A stretch of 64,000 bases of DNA from positions 1 through 64,000 of the forward strand of contig CAMCBV010000004.1 in NCBI GenBank assembly GCA_945873125.1. Direction: 5' to 3'. Position 1 is the first letter of the stretch. Each line of letters starts with the position of its first letter. This document shows, one piece after another, positions 19,108 through 30,067 of the stretch. The position numbers and the translations under genes were made by a program. The notes under the pieces were generated by a model. The model was given only the letters and a program-made list of their open reading frames with translations. It made no database searches and had not been told where the DNA came from. The DNA comes from Prosthecobacter debontii (GTDB lineage Bacteria; Verrucomicrobiota; Verrucomicrobiia; Verrucomicrobiales; Akkermansiaceae).

Positions 19108-19704
19108 CTAGCCTTGCAGGCTTCTCAGTGCGCCGCGGATGAGTATTTCGGCTGTTGCGGTGGGTTCCTTGTCAAGGATGGCTCGGACTGCCTTGCGTGA
19201 ATCGACTTGTTTATAGCCCAAGGCGATCAGTGCGAGCTCGGCATCGGCGGCTTGCGACGAAACCTCGCCGGAGGCGGCATCCTGCCAAGTATCCGTGACA
19301 CCGACCTTGTCTTTCAGTTCCAAAATGATGCGTTCTGCGGTTTTTTTGCCAACTCCCTTGGATTTCGACAGCATGGCGACATCGCCGGCGACGACTGCGG
19401 ATTTGAATAGGGCCACGGGCATACCGCTGAGTATGGCAATCGCGATCGCTGGGCCGATGCCCGATACGCGATCAATGAGCAGCAGAAACACATCCCGCTC
19501 CTCTTCGGAGGCGAATCCGTAGAGCGTCTGGGCATTTTCTCGGATATGCAGATGGGTGCGGAGATCGACGGATGCACCCTCAACAGGATGAAGGCTGTCA
19601 TACGTTGAGAGCGGAATGATCGTTTCGTAGCCGACGCCATGGCAATCGACAACAAGTCGGTTCGGGTAGGCTTCAATGATGTTTCCTCTGAGTCTTGCGA
19701 TCAC
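19108..19704 (-). CDS. ruvA: Holliday junction branch-migration protein RuvA
   Basis: About 198 residues from a GTG start at 19704 (VIARLRGNIIEAYPNRLVVD), which matches the usual start and length of RuvA; the frame stays open for another 73 codons upstream but that part has no family resemblance. The OB-fold N-terminus, the two helix-hairpin-helix motifs (LLIDRVSGIGPAIAIAIL and LSKSKGVGKKTAERIILELK) and the C-terminal RuvB-contacting domain (ADAELALIALGYKQVDSRKAV) are all present. RuvA binds four-way DNA junctions and loads the RuvB motor. It is divergent from the kinase gene and upstream of gltX. Confidence 0.93.
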   Translation of the reverse strand: MIARLRGNIIEAYPNRLVVDCHGVGYETIIPLSTYDSLHPVEGASVDLRTHLHIRENAQTLYGFASEEERDVFLLLIDRVSGIGPAIAIAILSGMPVALFKSAVVAGDVAMLSKSKGVGKKTAERIILELKDKVGVTDTWQDAASGEVSSQAADAELALIALGYKQVDSRKAVRAILDKEPTATAEILIRGALRSLQG

Positions 19705-19793
19705 CCTTGAGGTTTCGGGTGAAATGGCCGTTGTTGCAAGTTGGAAGGTGTCAAAAATGCAATAAAATGTTGCAGGGTAGCTGACGATCACGC

Positions 19794-21695
19794 ATGAATC
19801 CGTCTTGTGATTCGGAGATAAGTGCTTCGGAAATGGATTCCAGAATGACCATGTCAGGGACAGATGAGGATATCGTGATTTGTTTTGCATGCGGAAATCC
19901 GATGTCGGTTGCCGCTTTGCCACCCTATTCGAGGGTTGCGTGCCCGACTTGTGGCGAAGAAAACCGGGTTAAAATGCAGTTCGGGCCTTATACCGTCACC
20001 AGGCGCCATGCGATTGGTGGAATGAGTTCGGTTTTTGCCGGAATAGACACGACCCTGAATCGGGAAGTGGCGCTTAAGATTTTGAGTGAAGAATACTCGA
20101 AGGATGAAAAGAGGATCGCCGCATTCGAAGACGAAGCTCGATTGACGGCATCGTTTACTCATCCGCATGTGGTGAAAATTCTTACCACTGGCAGGGCATT
20201 CGGATTATTCTACATTGCCATGGAATTTGTGCCAGGCGGGCATCTGGAGCACCGGATTCACGAGCATGGAAAATTATCCGAAGCCGTCGTTCTGCCTCTG
20301 GCGGTTCAAATTGCGCAAGGTTTAAAAGGCGCGCAGTCAGCGGGTCTGATTCACCGTGACATCAAGCCCGGAAATATTCTCTTTGATGCCGAAGACAACG
20401 CGAAGATCGTGGATTTCGGCTTGGCCTTGGTGACCAAAGGTGGCGAGGCGAAAGCAGATGAAATTTGGGCAACTCCCTATTATGTGCCGCCGGAGGCGAT
20501 CGAAGGCGGCGTCGAGGATTTCCGCTCGGACATCTATGCGTTTGGTGCGACCCTCTATCATGCTCTCGCAGGTGTGCCCTCTTGCACGGAGGACACGATG
20601 GATACCCGGCTGCTGCGTACCGCCAAGACCAAGGTGATTCCATTGAAACGGGTGGCACCTGAAGTTTCCCACGAAACTTGCGCCATAGTGGACCGTGCCA
20701 TGTCTTACGATCCGAGAAATCGCTTTGGAAGCTATGATGAGATGATCATCGCCCTCGAGGCAGCTATCAAAGGCCGCGAAAGCGGAGCTGGTAATCATAA
20801 ATCGGCGGTGCAGGCTCATGCTGTCCTGCGCATGCAGGTGCGGGCTAAAAAAAAGCGGGTCATTATCGCCATCCTCTCCTCCGTTGTGCTTACAGTTCTC
20901 GCTGTGATTTTGGCTTTTGAAATCATCCATTCGGATCATTCGGGTAGGCCAGAAACGGTCATTGATTCGGTTCATGCGGATGTGGATGGATCTGACCGGA
21001 ACAAGGATGTCATCAATCAGTATCGAACCGCAAAAGACCTGATGAGGCAGGGCAAACTGCGTGAATCGGAAGACGCCTTCATGAGGATATTTTCCAATCC
21101 AAAAGTTGAGGAACCGACGCGTTCATGGGCTGGACTGGATGGGATTGCTGCCGCTTTGTTAGATGGAAGGATGACCGATGCGAATCGTCATTCCATCATG
21201 GTGTCGAGCCATATCGAAGCCCGTTCTTCTCGTCTATCTTCGGGCTTTTCGACGGTTTTGGCACCGACGCTGCGAAGTCTCCAGCAGCCGCAGTTTCAAA
21301 AACTTGAAAAGATGCGCACGGATAAGACGGATGACGAGTATCTCATGGCCTGCTTGATCTCCGGATTGAAAAATTGGGAGCAGGGAGGACTTGAGCAGGC
21401 GGTTCCTTTTTTTGAAAAGATCATCCGTGGTGTCGATGTAGATCATACGGGTCCGATTGCCCCGTATCGAAAAGTGGCGGATCATTATCTGGGTGATTTC
21501 AAGCTTCTGAAATCGGATGCGATGAACTCCATTCCATCGACGCCCAACCAGTGCAAAACAGCCATCCTAGAACTTGAGCGCTTGTCGGTTTTGTTGAAAA
21601 CCCGAGGACGTGCGAAATACAACATCCGCTCAAGGCAGTCCGAACTTCAGCAGCACGGAGCATATCTCGAAAAATTGATCGGCGGCAATCCATAG
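19794..21695 (+). CDS. Membrane-anchored Ser/Thr protein kinase with N-terminal zinc ribbon
   Basis: 633 residues. Residues 29-55 hold two CxxC knuckles (CFACGN, CPTCGE). The kinase domain (about 63-350) is complete: Lys95 in VALKIL, catalytic loop HRDIKPGNILFD with Asp189, DFG at Asp207, and WATPYYVPPEA. A single membrane helix follows (about 357-380, VIIAILSSVVLTVLAVILAF), then a C-terminal domain of about 240 residues with helical, TPR-like character. It resembles PknB-type kinases; the substrate is unknown. The kinase should be cytoplasmic with the C-terminal domain on the other side of the membrane. It is divergent from ruvA, 89 bp away. Confidence 0.85.
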   Translation: MNPSCDSEISASEMDSRMTMSGTDEDIVICFACGNPMSVAALPPYSRVACPTCGEENRVKMQFGPYTVTRRHAIGGMSSVFAGIDTTLNREVALKILSEEYSKDEKRIAAFEDEARLTASFTHPHVVKILTTGRAFGLFYIAMEFVPGGHLEHRIHEHGKLSEAVVLPLAVQIAQGLKGAQSAGLIHRDIKPGNILFDAEDNAKIVDFGLALVTKGGEAKADEIWATPYYVPPEAIEGGVEDFRSDIYAFGATLYHALAGVPSCTEDTMDTRLLRTAKTKVIPLKRVAPEVSHETCAIVDRAMSYDPRNRFGSYDEMIIALEAAIKGRESGAGNHKSAVQAHAVLRMQVRAKKKRVIIAILSSVVLTVLAVILAFEIIHSDHSGRPETVIDSVHADVDGSDRNKDVINQYRTAKDLMRQGKLRESEDAFMRIFSNPKVEEPTRSWAGLDGIAAALLDGRMTDANRHSIMVSSHIEARSSRLSSGFSTVLAPTLRSLQQPQFQKLEKMRTDKTDDEYLMACLISGLKNWEQGGLEQAVPFFEKIIRGVDVDHTGPIAPYRKVADHYLGDFKLLKSDAMNSIPSTPNQCKTAILELERLSVLLKTRGRAKYNIRSRQSELQQHGAYLEKLIGGNP

Positions 21696-21819
21696 AGAAT
21701 CCTATTGGTTGGAATTCTTCCCGAGCCTATGAGTGGGGATTTTATAAAGCCGGAACATTGAACGATAGGTAAAAGTGACTGTTCATAACCGACTTAAGTT
21801 GGGAGAAATTTTTTTAATT

Positions 21820-23727
21820 ATGAGTTACCGAACCACGCCAGAGGAAACCACAAAGATGCCATCGGGGATACCGCACATCATCGGTAACGAGGTGGCGGAG
21901 AGGTTTTCATTTTATGGAATGAAGGCGATCCTCGCCGTTTTCCTGACTGAATATTTGTTCCTGATGGATGGAGCTTCCGGCAAGCCAGTTGACAAGGCAT
22001 CCTCCACCGAGCTTGTACATCTTTTCAACATGGCGTTCTATTTGACGCCATTTATCGGCGCTCTTTTGGCGGATGTTTTTTTCGGTAAATACCGGGTCAT
22101 CATGACACTTTCTTTGGTCTATTGTGCCGGTCATGCGGCTCTCGCTTTCATGGGGCAGTTCGGCAACTCCAATTACTGGATGTTTGCCGGGTTGCTGCTC
22201 ATCGCACTGGGTGCCGGTGGAATCAAACCCTGTGTTTCAGCTCACGTAGGTGATCAATTCGGCCCGAAAAACGCGAGGCTGCTATCAAGAATTTTCAACT
22301 GGTTTTACTTCTCCATCAATTTCGGTGCTTTCGGTTCGGCGTTGCTCACTCCGTGGTTGTTGAAATGGTATGGTCCGCATTGGGCGTTTGGTGTCCCGGG
22401 AGTCCTGATGGCCATTGCAACCTTCGTATTCTGGCTAGGGAGACATCGGTTTGCTCACGTTCCTGCCGGCGGTATCGGATTTCTGAAAGAAGCCTTTGGA
22501 AGAGATGGCTTGGTGGCGATCTTAAAACTCACTCCGGTTTATCTTTTCGTTGCGATATTCTGGGCGCTGTTTGACCAGACGGGCTCAACATGGATTTTCC
22601 AATCCCAGGACATGGATAGGAATTTCCTGGGTTTCGAATGGTTGCCTTCCCAGTTGCAGTCGTTGAATTCGGTCTTCGTGCTCCTGTTGATTCCGATTTT
22701 TAGCTACATGATTTATCCGTGGTTTGAAAAATTCCGACCCCTCACACCCATGAGAAAAATGGGAATCGGTTTCGTATTGATGACCGCCGCATTTGTTTTG
22801 GTGAGTGTTATCCAAGTATGGATCGACGGGGGAGACAGGCCGAACATCGCCTGGCAAATTGGAGCTTACGCCTTACTGACGGCCTCGGAGATCATGATCT
22901 CAATCGTCGCGCTCGAGTTCGCATACACTCAGGCGCCGAGAAAAATGAAATCGTTTATCATGTGTTTCTATCTTGTCGCCGTCGCGCTGGGAAATTTTCT
23001 AGTCGTGATTGTGAACCATTATATACAGGTTCCAAGCGCCGCGGATGAACAACTGGAACGAGCTATTGCAAATCTACCCGCTGATTGGCAAAAGGATCCG
23101 AGAACGGTTGTTTTGCCGGGTTACGATGGTGAAACGGGAACTCAAGATGATTTCATTCGTCGTCTGGAAAAGGATGCGGAGAATCCGCTCGTTGTTCCCG
23201 GACAAGCGAAGCTGAACACCATCGCTGGGGAGATCATCGCCCATGCGACCACATCCGGACATGTCTTTCCTGATCGGAAATCCGGCAAAGCCATGGTATC
23301 AAAATTCAAGGATGATTCAGGTAAGCTCTACCGCTACGTCATCCTGAATTCGAATACCGTTCGGATCTGGGGGGCGGGCAGTGATGGCAAGTGGAATACA
23401 AAATGGGATGTCGGAGTGATCATCAGCAAACCCGAGAAGGAACGGAGTAAAAAGGCGTCATGGTTGGATCGCTTACATCCTGAAGAAGACTGGCTATCGA
23501 AACGACACAGGCAACTGAAGCTCACCTCATCTCAAGTCGAAGGCGGCGACGAATCATACACCCAAACCACTTTTTCGGGCGGTCAGCCGAAACTTCAGGG
23601 AGCTAGTTACTTCTGGTTCTTCAGTGCACTCATGGGTGCTACAGCTTTGCTGTTCATCCCATTTGCGATGGTTTACCGTCCGAAGCATTATCTCCAGGAT
23701 GAGACTCCCGGTGATCCTGATCCGTGA
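21820..23727 (+). CDS. POT-family (proton-dependent oligopeptide) transporter with a large soluble insertion
   Basis: 635 residues from MSYRTTPEE. The family motifs are visible: NEVAERFSFYGMKAILAVFL in helix 1, and AFYLTPFIGALLADVFFGKYRVI and FNWFYFSINFGA further on. About 400 residues of membrane helices are followed by a soluble segment of roughly 185 residues (about 404-590, charged, starting VPSAADEQLERA) and a last helix (ASYFWFFSALMGATALLFIPFAMVY). Typical bacterial POTs are about 450-500 residues and lack this insertion. It imports di- or tripeptides with protons. Its 3' end overlaps the convergent symporter gene by 74 bp. Confidence 0.85.
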   Translation: MSYRTTPEETTKMPSGIPHIIGNEVAERFSFYGMKAILAVFLTEYLFLMDGASGKPVDKASSTELVHLFNMAFYLTPFIGALLADVFFGKYRVIMTLSLVYCAGHAALAFMGQFGNSNYWMFAGLLLIALGAGGIKPCVSAHVGDQFGPKNARLLSRIFNWFYFSINFGAFGSALLTPWLLKWYGPHWAFGVPGVLMAIATFVFWLGRHRFAHVPAGGIGFLKEAFGRDGLVAILKLTPVYLFVAIFWALFDQTGSTWIFQSQDMDRNFLGFEWLPSQLQSLNSVFVLLLIPIFSYMIYPWFEKFRPLTPMRKMGIGFVLMTAAFVLVSVIQVWIDGGDRPNIAWQIGAYALLTASEIMISIVALEFAYTQAPRKMKSFIMCFYLVAVALGNFLVVIVNHYIQVPSAADEQLERAIANLPADWQKDPRTVVLPGYDGETGTQDDFIRRLEKDAENPLVVPGQAKLNTIAGEIIAHATTSGHVFPDRKSGKAMVSKFKDDSGKLYRYVILNSNTVRIWGAGSDGKWNTKWDVGVIISKPEKERSKKASWLDRLHPEEDWLSKRHRQLKLTSSQVEGGDESYTQTTFSGGQPKLQGASYFWFFSALMGATALLFIPFAMVYRPKHYLQDETPGDPDP

Positions 23728-25045
23728 CGTCGTAAACTTCGCCCTCGCTGCGTCCGACAATCACCGCGGCACAGGTATCGCTGTAGACGTTCACGGCGGT
23801 GCGGCTCATGTCCAGTAACCGATCCACCGCCAGCAGTGTGACCACCGCCACTTCGGCGTTGGGAATGCCGGAATTTTTCAAGATGAGGAGTATCGCCACC
23901 AAGCTTGCGGATGGAATGCCAGCGACACCGATGCTCGTGAGCAAAGCGGCGATCACAATGAAAAACTGCGCGCCGACTCCAAGCTCTATCCCCATGACTT
24001 GGGCGACAAAAATCACAGCCACGCACTCATAGAGGGCGGTTCCGTCCATATTTACCGTGGATCCCAGAGGCACAGTGAAACTCGCAACCCGATTGGAAAC
24101 GCCGGCGTTTTCCTGAACGGCACGCATGGTAACGGGAAGTGTTGCGGATGATGATGAAGTTGAAAATGCAAGTAACAATGCGGGACGCATCGCTTTGAAG
24201 TGTGCGAGCGGACTGACTTTGCCCATGTATTTGAGAGCTAAGGGCAGGATGATCGTAAAGTGGATCGCAAGGCCTAACAGGACAGTGATGAAGTATTTGC
24301 CAAGTTGCAAAAACAGATCAAGTCCGGCTTCGTAAATCACAGGCAGGATCAATGCGTAAACTCCAAGCGGCGCGACGGACATGATCCATGTTGTCACAAC
24401 GATCATCGCCTCGTTTGCGGCCATGAAAAAATCTCTAACATGATCTCCGTTCTCGCCTGGAACTTGGGTGATAGCTATCGCGAAAAGAATGCTGAATACG
24501 ATGACTCCCAGAAGCTGACCGTTGTCACTTGCCGCCTGCACGATGTTTTCAGGGATCATCGCTTTAAATATATACAGGAAATCTTTTTCCTGACGTTGAC
24601 CCGCTGCTTCGACTTTCGCTACATCCGCCGGATCGGCATGGCTTTTGGTTTCTTCGAAAGCCGCGCGAATCGCTTCGTTGGGTTTGCCATCGATCAAGCC
24701 GGGCTGGATGAGATTGACCAGTGCTAATCCGACAAGAATCGCCAACAAGCTGGATGTTAGATAAAAAGCCATGGTCTTGAGGCCGAGGCGTCCAAACCCT
24801 CTTACGCCTTTCATGCCAGTGATTCCCGAAACGACTGCCGTCACAATCAATGGCACGATGATCATTTTGAGTCCTCGCATGAAGAGATCTCCAACGAATT
24901 TGCAGGTTGCCAGTGCCCCTGCAACAAGCTTTCCACCTGCTGATAATTCATCCGCTCCGCCGAACAACCCGCGCAATACAAGTGCTGTTACGGTCGCCAA
25001 AATCAGTGCGATGAGAATTTGCCAGTGAGTTGCCAGTCGCTTCAT
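23654..25045 (-). CDS. Dicarboxylate/amino acid:cation symporter (DAACS/GltP family)
   Basis: 463 residues with the family signatures AFSTSSSSATLPVTM, VNMDGTALYE (the NMDG motif) and DRLLDMSRTAVNVYSDTCAAVI (substrate-binding Asp, Arg and Asn). It transports C4-dicarboxylates, glutamate or aspartate with Na+ or H+. There are eight or more membrane helices and a long loop around residues 120-160. The last 30 residues (EGEVYDVTDQDHRESHPGD) are polar and are encoded by the strand opposite the end of the POT gene, giving a 74-bp tail-to-tail overlap. Confidence 0.88.
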   Translation of the reverse strand: MKRLATHWQILIALILATVTALVLRGLFGGADELSAGGKLVAGALATCKFVGDLFMRGLKMIIVPLIVTAVVSGITGMKGVRGFGRLGLKTMAFYLTSSLLAILVGLALVNLIQPGLIDGKPNEAIRAAFEETKSHADPADVAKVEAAGQRQEKDFLYIFKAMIPENIVQAASDNGQLLGVIVFSILFAIAITQVPGENGDHVRDFFMAANEAMIVVTTWIMSVAPLGVYALILPVIYEAGLDLFLQLGKYFITVLLGLAIHFTIILPLALKYMGKVSPLAHFKAMRPALLLAFSTSSSSATLPVTMRAVQENAGVSNRVASFTVPLGSTVNMDGTALYECVAVIFVAQVMGIELGVGAQFFIVIAALLTSIGVAGIPSASLVAILLILKNSGIPNAEVAVVTLLAVDRLLDMSRTAVNVYSDTCAAVIVGRSEGEVYDVTDQDHRESHPGDNASDGKPSQMG

Positions 25046-25503
25046 CTGCCCACCTAACCCGAACCCGTGTTTTTTTGCAAAGCTTCTCGCTCCTTTTTCG
25101 GGATTATGAGCTTTCTTGGGGTATGAAATAAAATTTTATACCGTTAATTATCAATGAGTTCCGCAAATCATTTGGTTTAAATTTCTCGATAATAAGCATA
25201 TGTTAAGTATTTTTTTCAAATTTTAGCTTTCGACTGGGAAAATGCCTTTTTGTGAATTTTTTTTTAGCACCTAGACCTGTGGATGGGTTTCATTGATAGG
25301 GCGTGGAACTCCCAAAATTAAAGGAGGGAGACTTTACGGCTAAGCCAAGTATATACTACATGTAGTATTGTGAATAATTTGTGGATACCATATCTCCAAA
25401 ATCGAATTGACTGAGAGAATAAATTGCGTGCATGTTTCCCAACGCTAAACGCAAGTCGTCAGCGCTAATTTTCATCTCTATCAAACCTAATTTCTAACGA
25501 TTC
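25046..25503 (+). promoter_or_regulatory. nrd upstream region with candidate NrdR operator pair
   Basis: This 458-bp AT-rich gap precedes nrdB. ATACTACATGTAGTAT at 25353-25368 is a perfect 16-bp palindrome and matches the NrdR-box pattern (C-A-AT-T-G core) at 12 of 16 positions by eye. A weaker half-conserved copy (ATACCATATCTCCAAA) lies at 25385-25400, exactly 32 bp further, about three helical turns and the spacing seen for paired NrdR boxes. NrdR is the general repressor of ribonucleotide reductase genes; its gene is not in the window. No protein-coding frame is evident; 25126-25141 contains another AT-only palindrome. Confidence 0.45.
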
Positions 25504-26589
<1,086 letters not shown>

Positions 26590-26722
26590 TTTTAGGTAGG
26601 GTCGTCTCGCTGAAACGATCGCCGATCTGATCTAACGATTTATAAAAACCACACAGCTGTCATTTTATCAAATTGACCCAACCCTTTCCAAACCCACCAA
26701 AAAACTCCCGCTCATTAAGAAT

Positions 26723-29700
26723 ATGTATCGTTCACTGAATCTCGCCGAAGACAATATCCTCAAACAAGTCATTTCCGACCGCTTTGAGCTCGCATCCAAA
26801 GACCGCCCTTACGATTGGCGCGGGACCATTCCCCTTGAAAAGCGCAAGCCGTATACCGACATCATCGTGACTCGTGGCGAGAAAGAGACCCAGTTCTCTC
26901 TCGAAGACGTTGCGGATGCGATTGGCGATTCTCTTGCTGATCTTCTCATCTCCCGCAGTGAGGATGAGAAATCCATCTTCTCCGATGTGAACCGCAATTT
27001 CGTGTCGCAAGTCGCACATGCCGTTGCTGTTTCCCTTACCGCGACACTCGAGTCAGGCGGCCGTCTGCGTCTTTCCGAATCCGACCTTTATCTGCTCATC
27101 GAAAAAGCATTGTTAGAAAATGAGGCCTACGACGTGGCGAAGTCACTGGCGTTCCGTCGTTCACTTGAAAAGACCGGACAGGTTGATATGGGTTCGGGAC
27201 CCCATGCGCTTCCCGTGCGTTTGATTCGCCGTAACGGCAATGTCGTGCCATGGTCGGAAACCAAAATTGAGATCGCTGTCCGCAAAGCCTTCCTCACGAT
27301 CAAGGAAAACCCGGAGCCGGCTATTGATGTTGCTAAAGCCGTCACGGAGCGCGTCCGTCGCGGTGATCAATCCTTCGTGCATATCGAGGATGTTCAGGAC
27401 ATGGTGCAGGAAGAACTCATGCGCCAAGGCCGCTTCAAGGCAGCGGAGCATTACATTCTTTACCGCGCACAGCGGAATCTACTCCGCCGCGAGCAGGAAA
27501 ACGTTGCCACCGAGGATCTGTCACAGGACTCGATGATTGTTGTCACCACCGATGATGGCCAATCATCCTTCTGGGATGGCATGGAGCTTAAAAAGCGGAT
27601 CGCTTTCGCATCCATCGGTCTCTCGCTCAATCTTCCCGAGGCGGAGATCGAACGCGAACTCCGCCGTTCGATCGGTTCCGAGATTTCCGCCAAGGATCTC
27701 AAGGCAACCATCATCCTCAACTCCAAAACCCTCATCGAAAAAGATGCCGACTTCGCGAAGTTCGCCGCGCGTATTCTTCTTTCCTACATCTACGAGGAAG
27801 TTCTCAACTGGAATATCTGCACCGACGGTGTCGAAAAACTCAAGGACGCGCACAAACAGGGTTTCAAATCCTATCTCAAATACGCGGTTTCCATCAAACG
27901 CCTGCATCCTGAGTTGCTTGAAAAATTCGATATCGAAAAACTCAGCGAAGCGTTCGACCCAACAGCCGACCTCGACTTCGACTACCTTGGTATTCAAACT
28001 CTCTATGACCGTTACCTCATCGTCGATAAGACCGCCGAGCGTCATCAGCGCATCGAAACACCGCAGTTCTTCTGGATGCGTGTTGCGATGGGCCTCTTCA
28101 AGAGAGAAGCAAAGAACGCCGAGGATTGGACAATTCGCCTCTACAACCTCTACAAAGGCCGTCGTTTCTGTTCTTCTACCCCGACTCTTTTTAACTCCGG
28201 AACGCTTCACTCCCAGCTCTCTTCCTGTTACCTCTACAAGGTTGATGACTCCATCGAGTCGATCATGCAGCGCGGCATCGCGGAGAACGCCTACCTCTCC
28301 AAATGGGCGGGTGGTCTCGGTGGATCATGGACCGCTGTCCGCGGCACAGGTGGCTACATCCAAGGCACCAATGGTGAGTCCCAGGGCATCATCCCGTTCC
28401 TCAAGCTTCACAACGACCAGTTGCTGGCCGTGAACCAAGGTGGTAAACGCAAAGGCTCTGGCTGTGCCTATCTTGAAACATGGCACAATGACATCGAGGA
28501 CTTCCTCGAGCTTCGCAAAAACACCGGTGATGATCGCCGCCGCTGCCATGACATGAACACCGCAAACTGGGTTCCTGACTTGTTCATGAAACGCATGGAA
28601 GAGCGTCAAAATTGGACTCTCTTCCGTGCCAATGAAACCCCGGATCTCCACGATCTCTATGGCAAGGCGTTTGAAGAAAAATACGAGCAATACGAAGCCA
28701 TGGCTACTGAAGGTAAAATCTGGTCCCGCCAGATTCCTGCCATCGAGCTTTGGAAAGGCATGTTGAAAATGATTTTCGAAACCGGCCACCCATGGATCAC
28801 CTTCAAAGACCCGTGTAACGTCCGCTCACCCCAAGATCACTGCGGTGTCATTCACTCCAGCAACCTCTGCACCGAGATCACCCTGAATACCTCAGACGAG
28901 GAGACTGCGGTTTGTAACCTCGGTTCCGTCGTTCTCGACTCACACATCAACCGCGATGGCGCTCTCGATCACGACATGTTGAAAGAAACGATCACCGTTG
29001 CGATCCGTGCACTCGACAACGTCATCGATATCAACTTCTACCCAACCAACGCTGCCAAAACCGCGAACTCCCGTCACCGTCCGATCGGTCTTGGCGTGAT
29101 GGGCCTTCAGAACGCGCTCTATAAACGTAACCTCTCCTTTGCCTCCGACGCCGCAGTCGAGTTCAATGACGAGATGATGGAAGCCGTTGCTTACTACGCT
29201 TACAGCGCTTCTTCTGATCTTGCTGCCGAAGTCGGAACCTACTCCACTTATGAAGGTTCCAAATGGAGCAGGGGACTTCTCCCACAGGATACGGTCGATC
29301 TTCTCGAAGATGAACGTGGTCGTAAAATCGACGTGCCACGGGGTGGCAAAATGGATTGGTCGGTCGTGCGTGATAAAATCAAAAAACACGGCATGCGTAA
29401 CTCAAACGTGCTCGCGATCGCTCCGACAGCTACAATCTCGAACATCATGGGAACGACTCCTTGCATCGAGCCAAACTACAAAAACCTCTATGTGAAATCC
29501 AACCTCTCCGGTGACTTCACGATCCTCAATACCGAGCTGGTTCGCGATCTCAAAAAAGCCAATCTCTGGAATCCGGAAATGGTCGATCAACTGAAATACT
29601 TCGATGGTGAACTCGACAACATCGATGACATCCCTGAGGCTATCAAACAGAAGCATAAAACCGTGTTCGGTGTCGGCTACGAATACATCATCGATGCCGC

Positions 29701-30010
29701 CGCCCGCCGCCAGAAATGGATCGACCAATCCCAATCGGTCAACCTCTTCCTCGCGACACCGGATCTCAAAAACCTCTCGCACATGTATCGTCGCGCATGG
29801 GACAAAGGCCTCAAAACGACCTACTACCTTCGTACCTTGGGTGCATCTAGTGTCGAGAAATCGACCCTTAACGTCCAGAAGGAGCAGCGCGGTCACATGG
29901 CCACGACCACAGCGGCAACCGCTGCCACTAAGACCTATACCAACGAACAAAAAATGGCATGCTCACTGGATGCTATGATGAACGGTGGTGAGTGCGAGGC
30001 CTGTCAGTAA
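26723..30010 (+). CDS. nrdA: Ribonucleotide reductase class I alpha subunit
   Basis: 1095 residues, longer than E. coli NrdA (761) because of N-terminal ATP-cone regulatory domains: one at about 40-145 and a clearer one at about 165-255 (VRLIRRNGNVVPWSETKIEIAVRKAF). The catalytic barrel contains Cys502 (SSCYLYKVDDS), Asn714, Cys716 and Glu718 (NLCTEI), and Cys731 (AVCNLGSV), and ends with the redox pair CEACQ (Cys1091, Cys1094). This size and cone number are like the chlamydial enzyme, consistent with the class Ic beta subunit next to it. It reduces ribonucleoside diphosphates in the cytoplasm. Codon use is very regular, as for highly expressed genes. Confidence 0.92.
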   Translation: MYRSLNLAEDNILKQVISDRFELASKDRPYDWRGTIPLEKRKPYTDIIVTRGEKETQFSLEDVADAIGDSLADLLISRSEDEKSIFSDVNRNFVSQVAHAVAVSLTATLESGGRLRLSESDLYLLIEKALLENEAYDVAKSLAFRRSLEKTGQVDMGSGPHALPVRLIRRNGNVVPWSETKIEIAVRKAFLTIKENPEPAIDVAKAVTERVRRGDQSFVHIEDVQDMVQEELMRQGRFKAAEHYILYRAQRNLLRREQENVATEDLSQDSMIVVTTDDGQSSFWDGMELKKRIAFASIGLSLNLPEAEIERELRRSIGSEISAKDLKATIILNSKTLIEKDADFAKFAARILLSYIYEEVLNWNICTDGVEKLKDAHKQGFKSYLKYAVSIKRLHPELLEKFDIEKLSEAFDPTADLDFDYLGIQTLYDRYLIVDKTAERHQRIETPQFFWMRVAMGLFKREAKNAEDWTIRLYNLYKGRRFCSSTPTLFNSGTLHSQLSSCYLYKVDDSIESIMQRGIAENAYLSKWAGGLGGSWTAVRGTGGYIQGTNGESQGIIPFLKLHNDQLLAVNQGGKRKGSGCAYLETWHNDIEDFLELRKNTGDDRRRCHDMNTANWVPDLFMKRMEERQNWTLFRANETPDLHDLYGKAFEEKYEQYEAMATEGKIWSRQIPAIELWKGMLKMIFETGHPWITFKDPCNVRSPQDHCGVIHSSNLCTEITLNTSDEETAVCNLGSVVLDSHINRDGALDHDMLKETITVAIRALDNVIDINFYPTNAAKTANSRHRPIGLGVMGLQNALYKRNLSFASDAAVEFNDEMMEAVAYYAYSASSDLAAEVGTYSTYEGSKWSRGLLPQDTVDLLEDERGRKIDVPRGGKMDWSVVRDKIKKHGMRNSNVLAIAPTATISNIMGTTPCIEPNYKNLYVKSNLSGDFTILNTELVRDLKKANLWNPEMVDQLKYFDGELDNIDDIPEAIKQKHKTVFGVGYEYIIDAAARRQKWIDQSQSVNLFLATPDLKNLSHMYRRAWDKGLKTTYYLRTLGASSVEKSTLNVQKEQRGHMATTTAATAATKTYTNEQKMACSLDAMMNGGECEACQ

Positions 30011-30014
30011 GGAG

Positions 30015-30033
30015 AAGGGGTTTGCAACCCCTT
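30015..30033 (+). terminator. Hairpin after nrdA (terminator or REP-like)
   Basis: AAGGGGTT-TGC-AACCCCTT forms a perfect 8-bp stem with a 3-base loop five bases after the nrdA stop codon. There is no run of T after it (TTCTTCCC follows), and GGAG precedes it as in REP family A, so it could be a single REP of a third type as well as a terminator. Confidence 0.5.
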
Positions 30034-30067
30034 TCTTCCCACACCACAACCAATCCCCCCATATCTT

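Noticed and set aside
19705..19923. N-terminal extension of RuvA
   Set aside because: The extra 73 codons overlap the divergent kinase start and resemble no RuvA; the GTG at 19704 gives the normal family start.
25290..25345. Possible riboswitch upstream of nrdB (CTCCC...GGGAG hairpin followed by ACGGCTAAGCC)
   Set aside because: The stem is short and no conserved core of the cobalamin, SAM, c-di-GMP or nrdJ motifs could be matched; class I enzymes need no B12.
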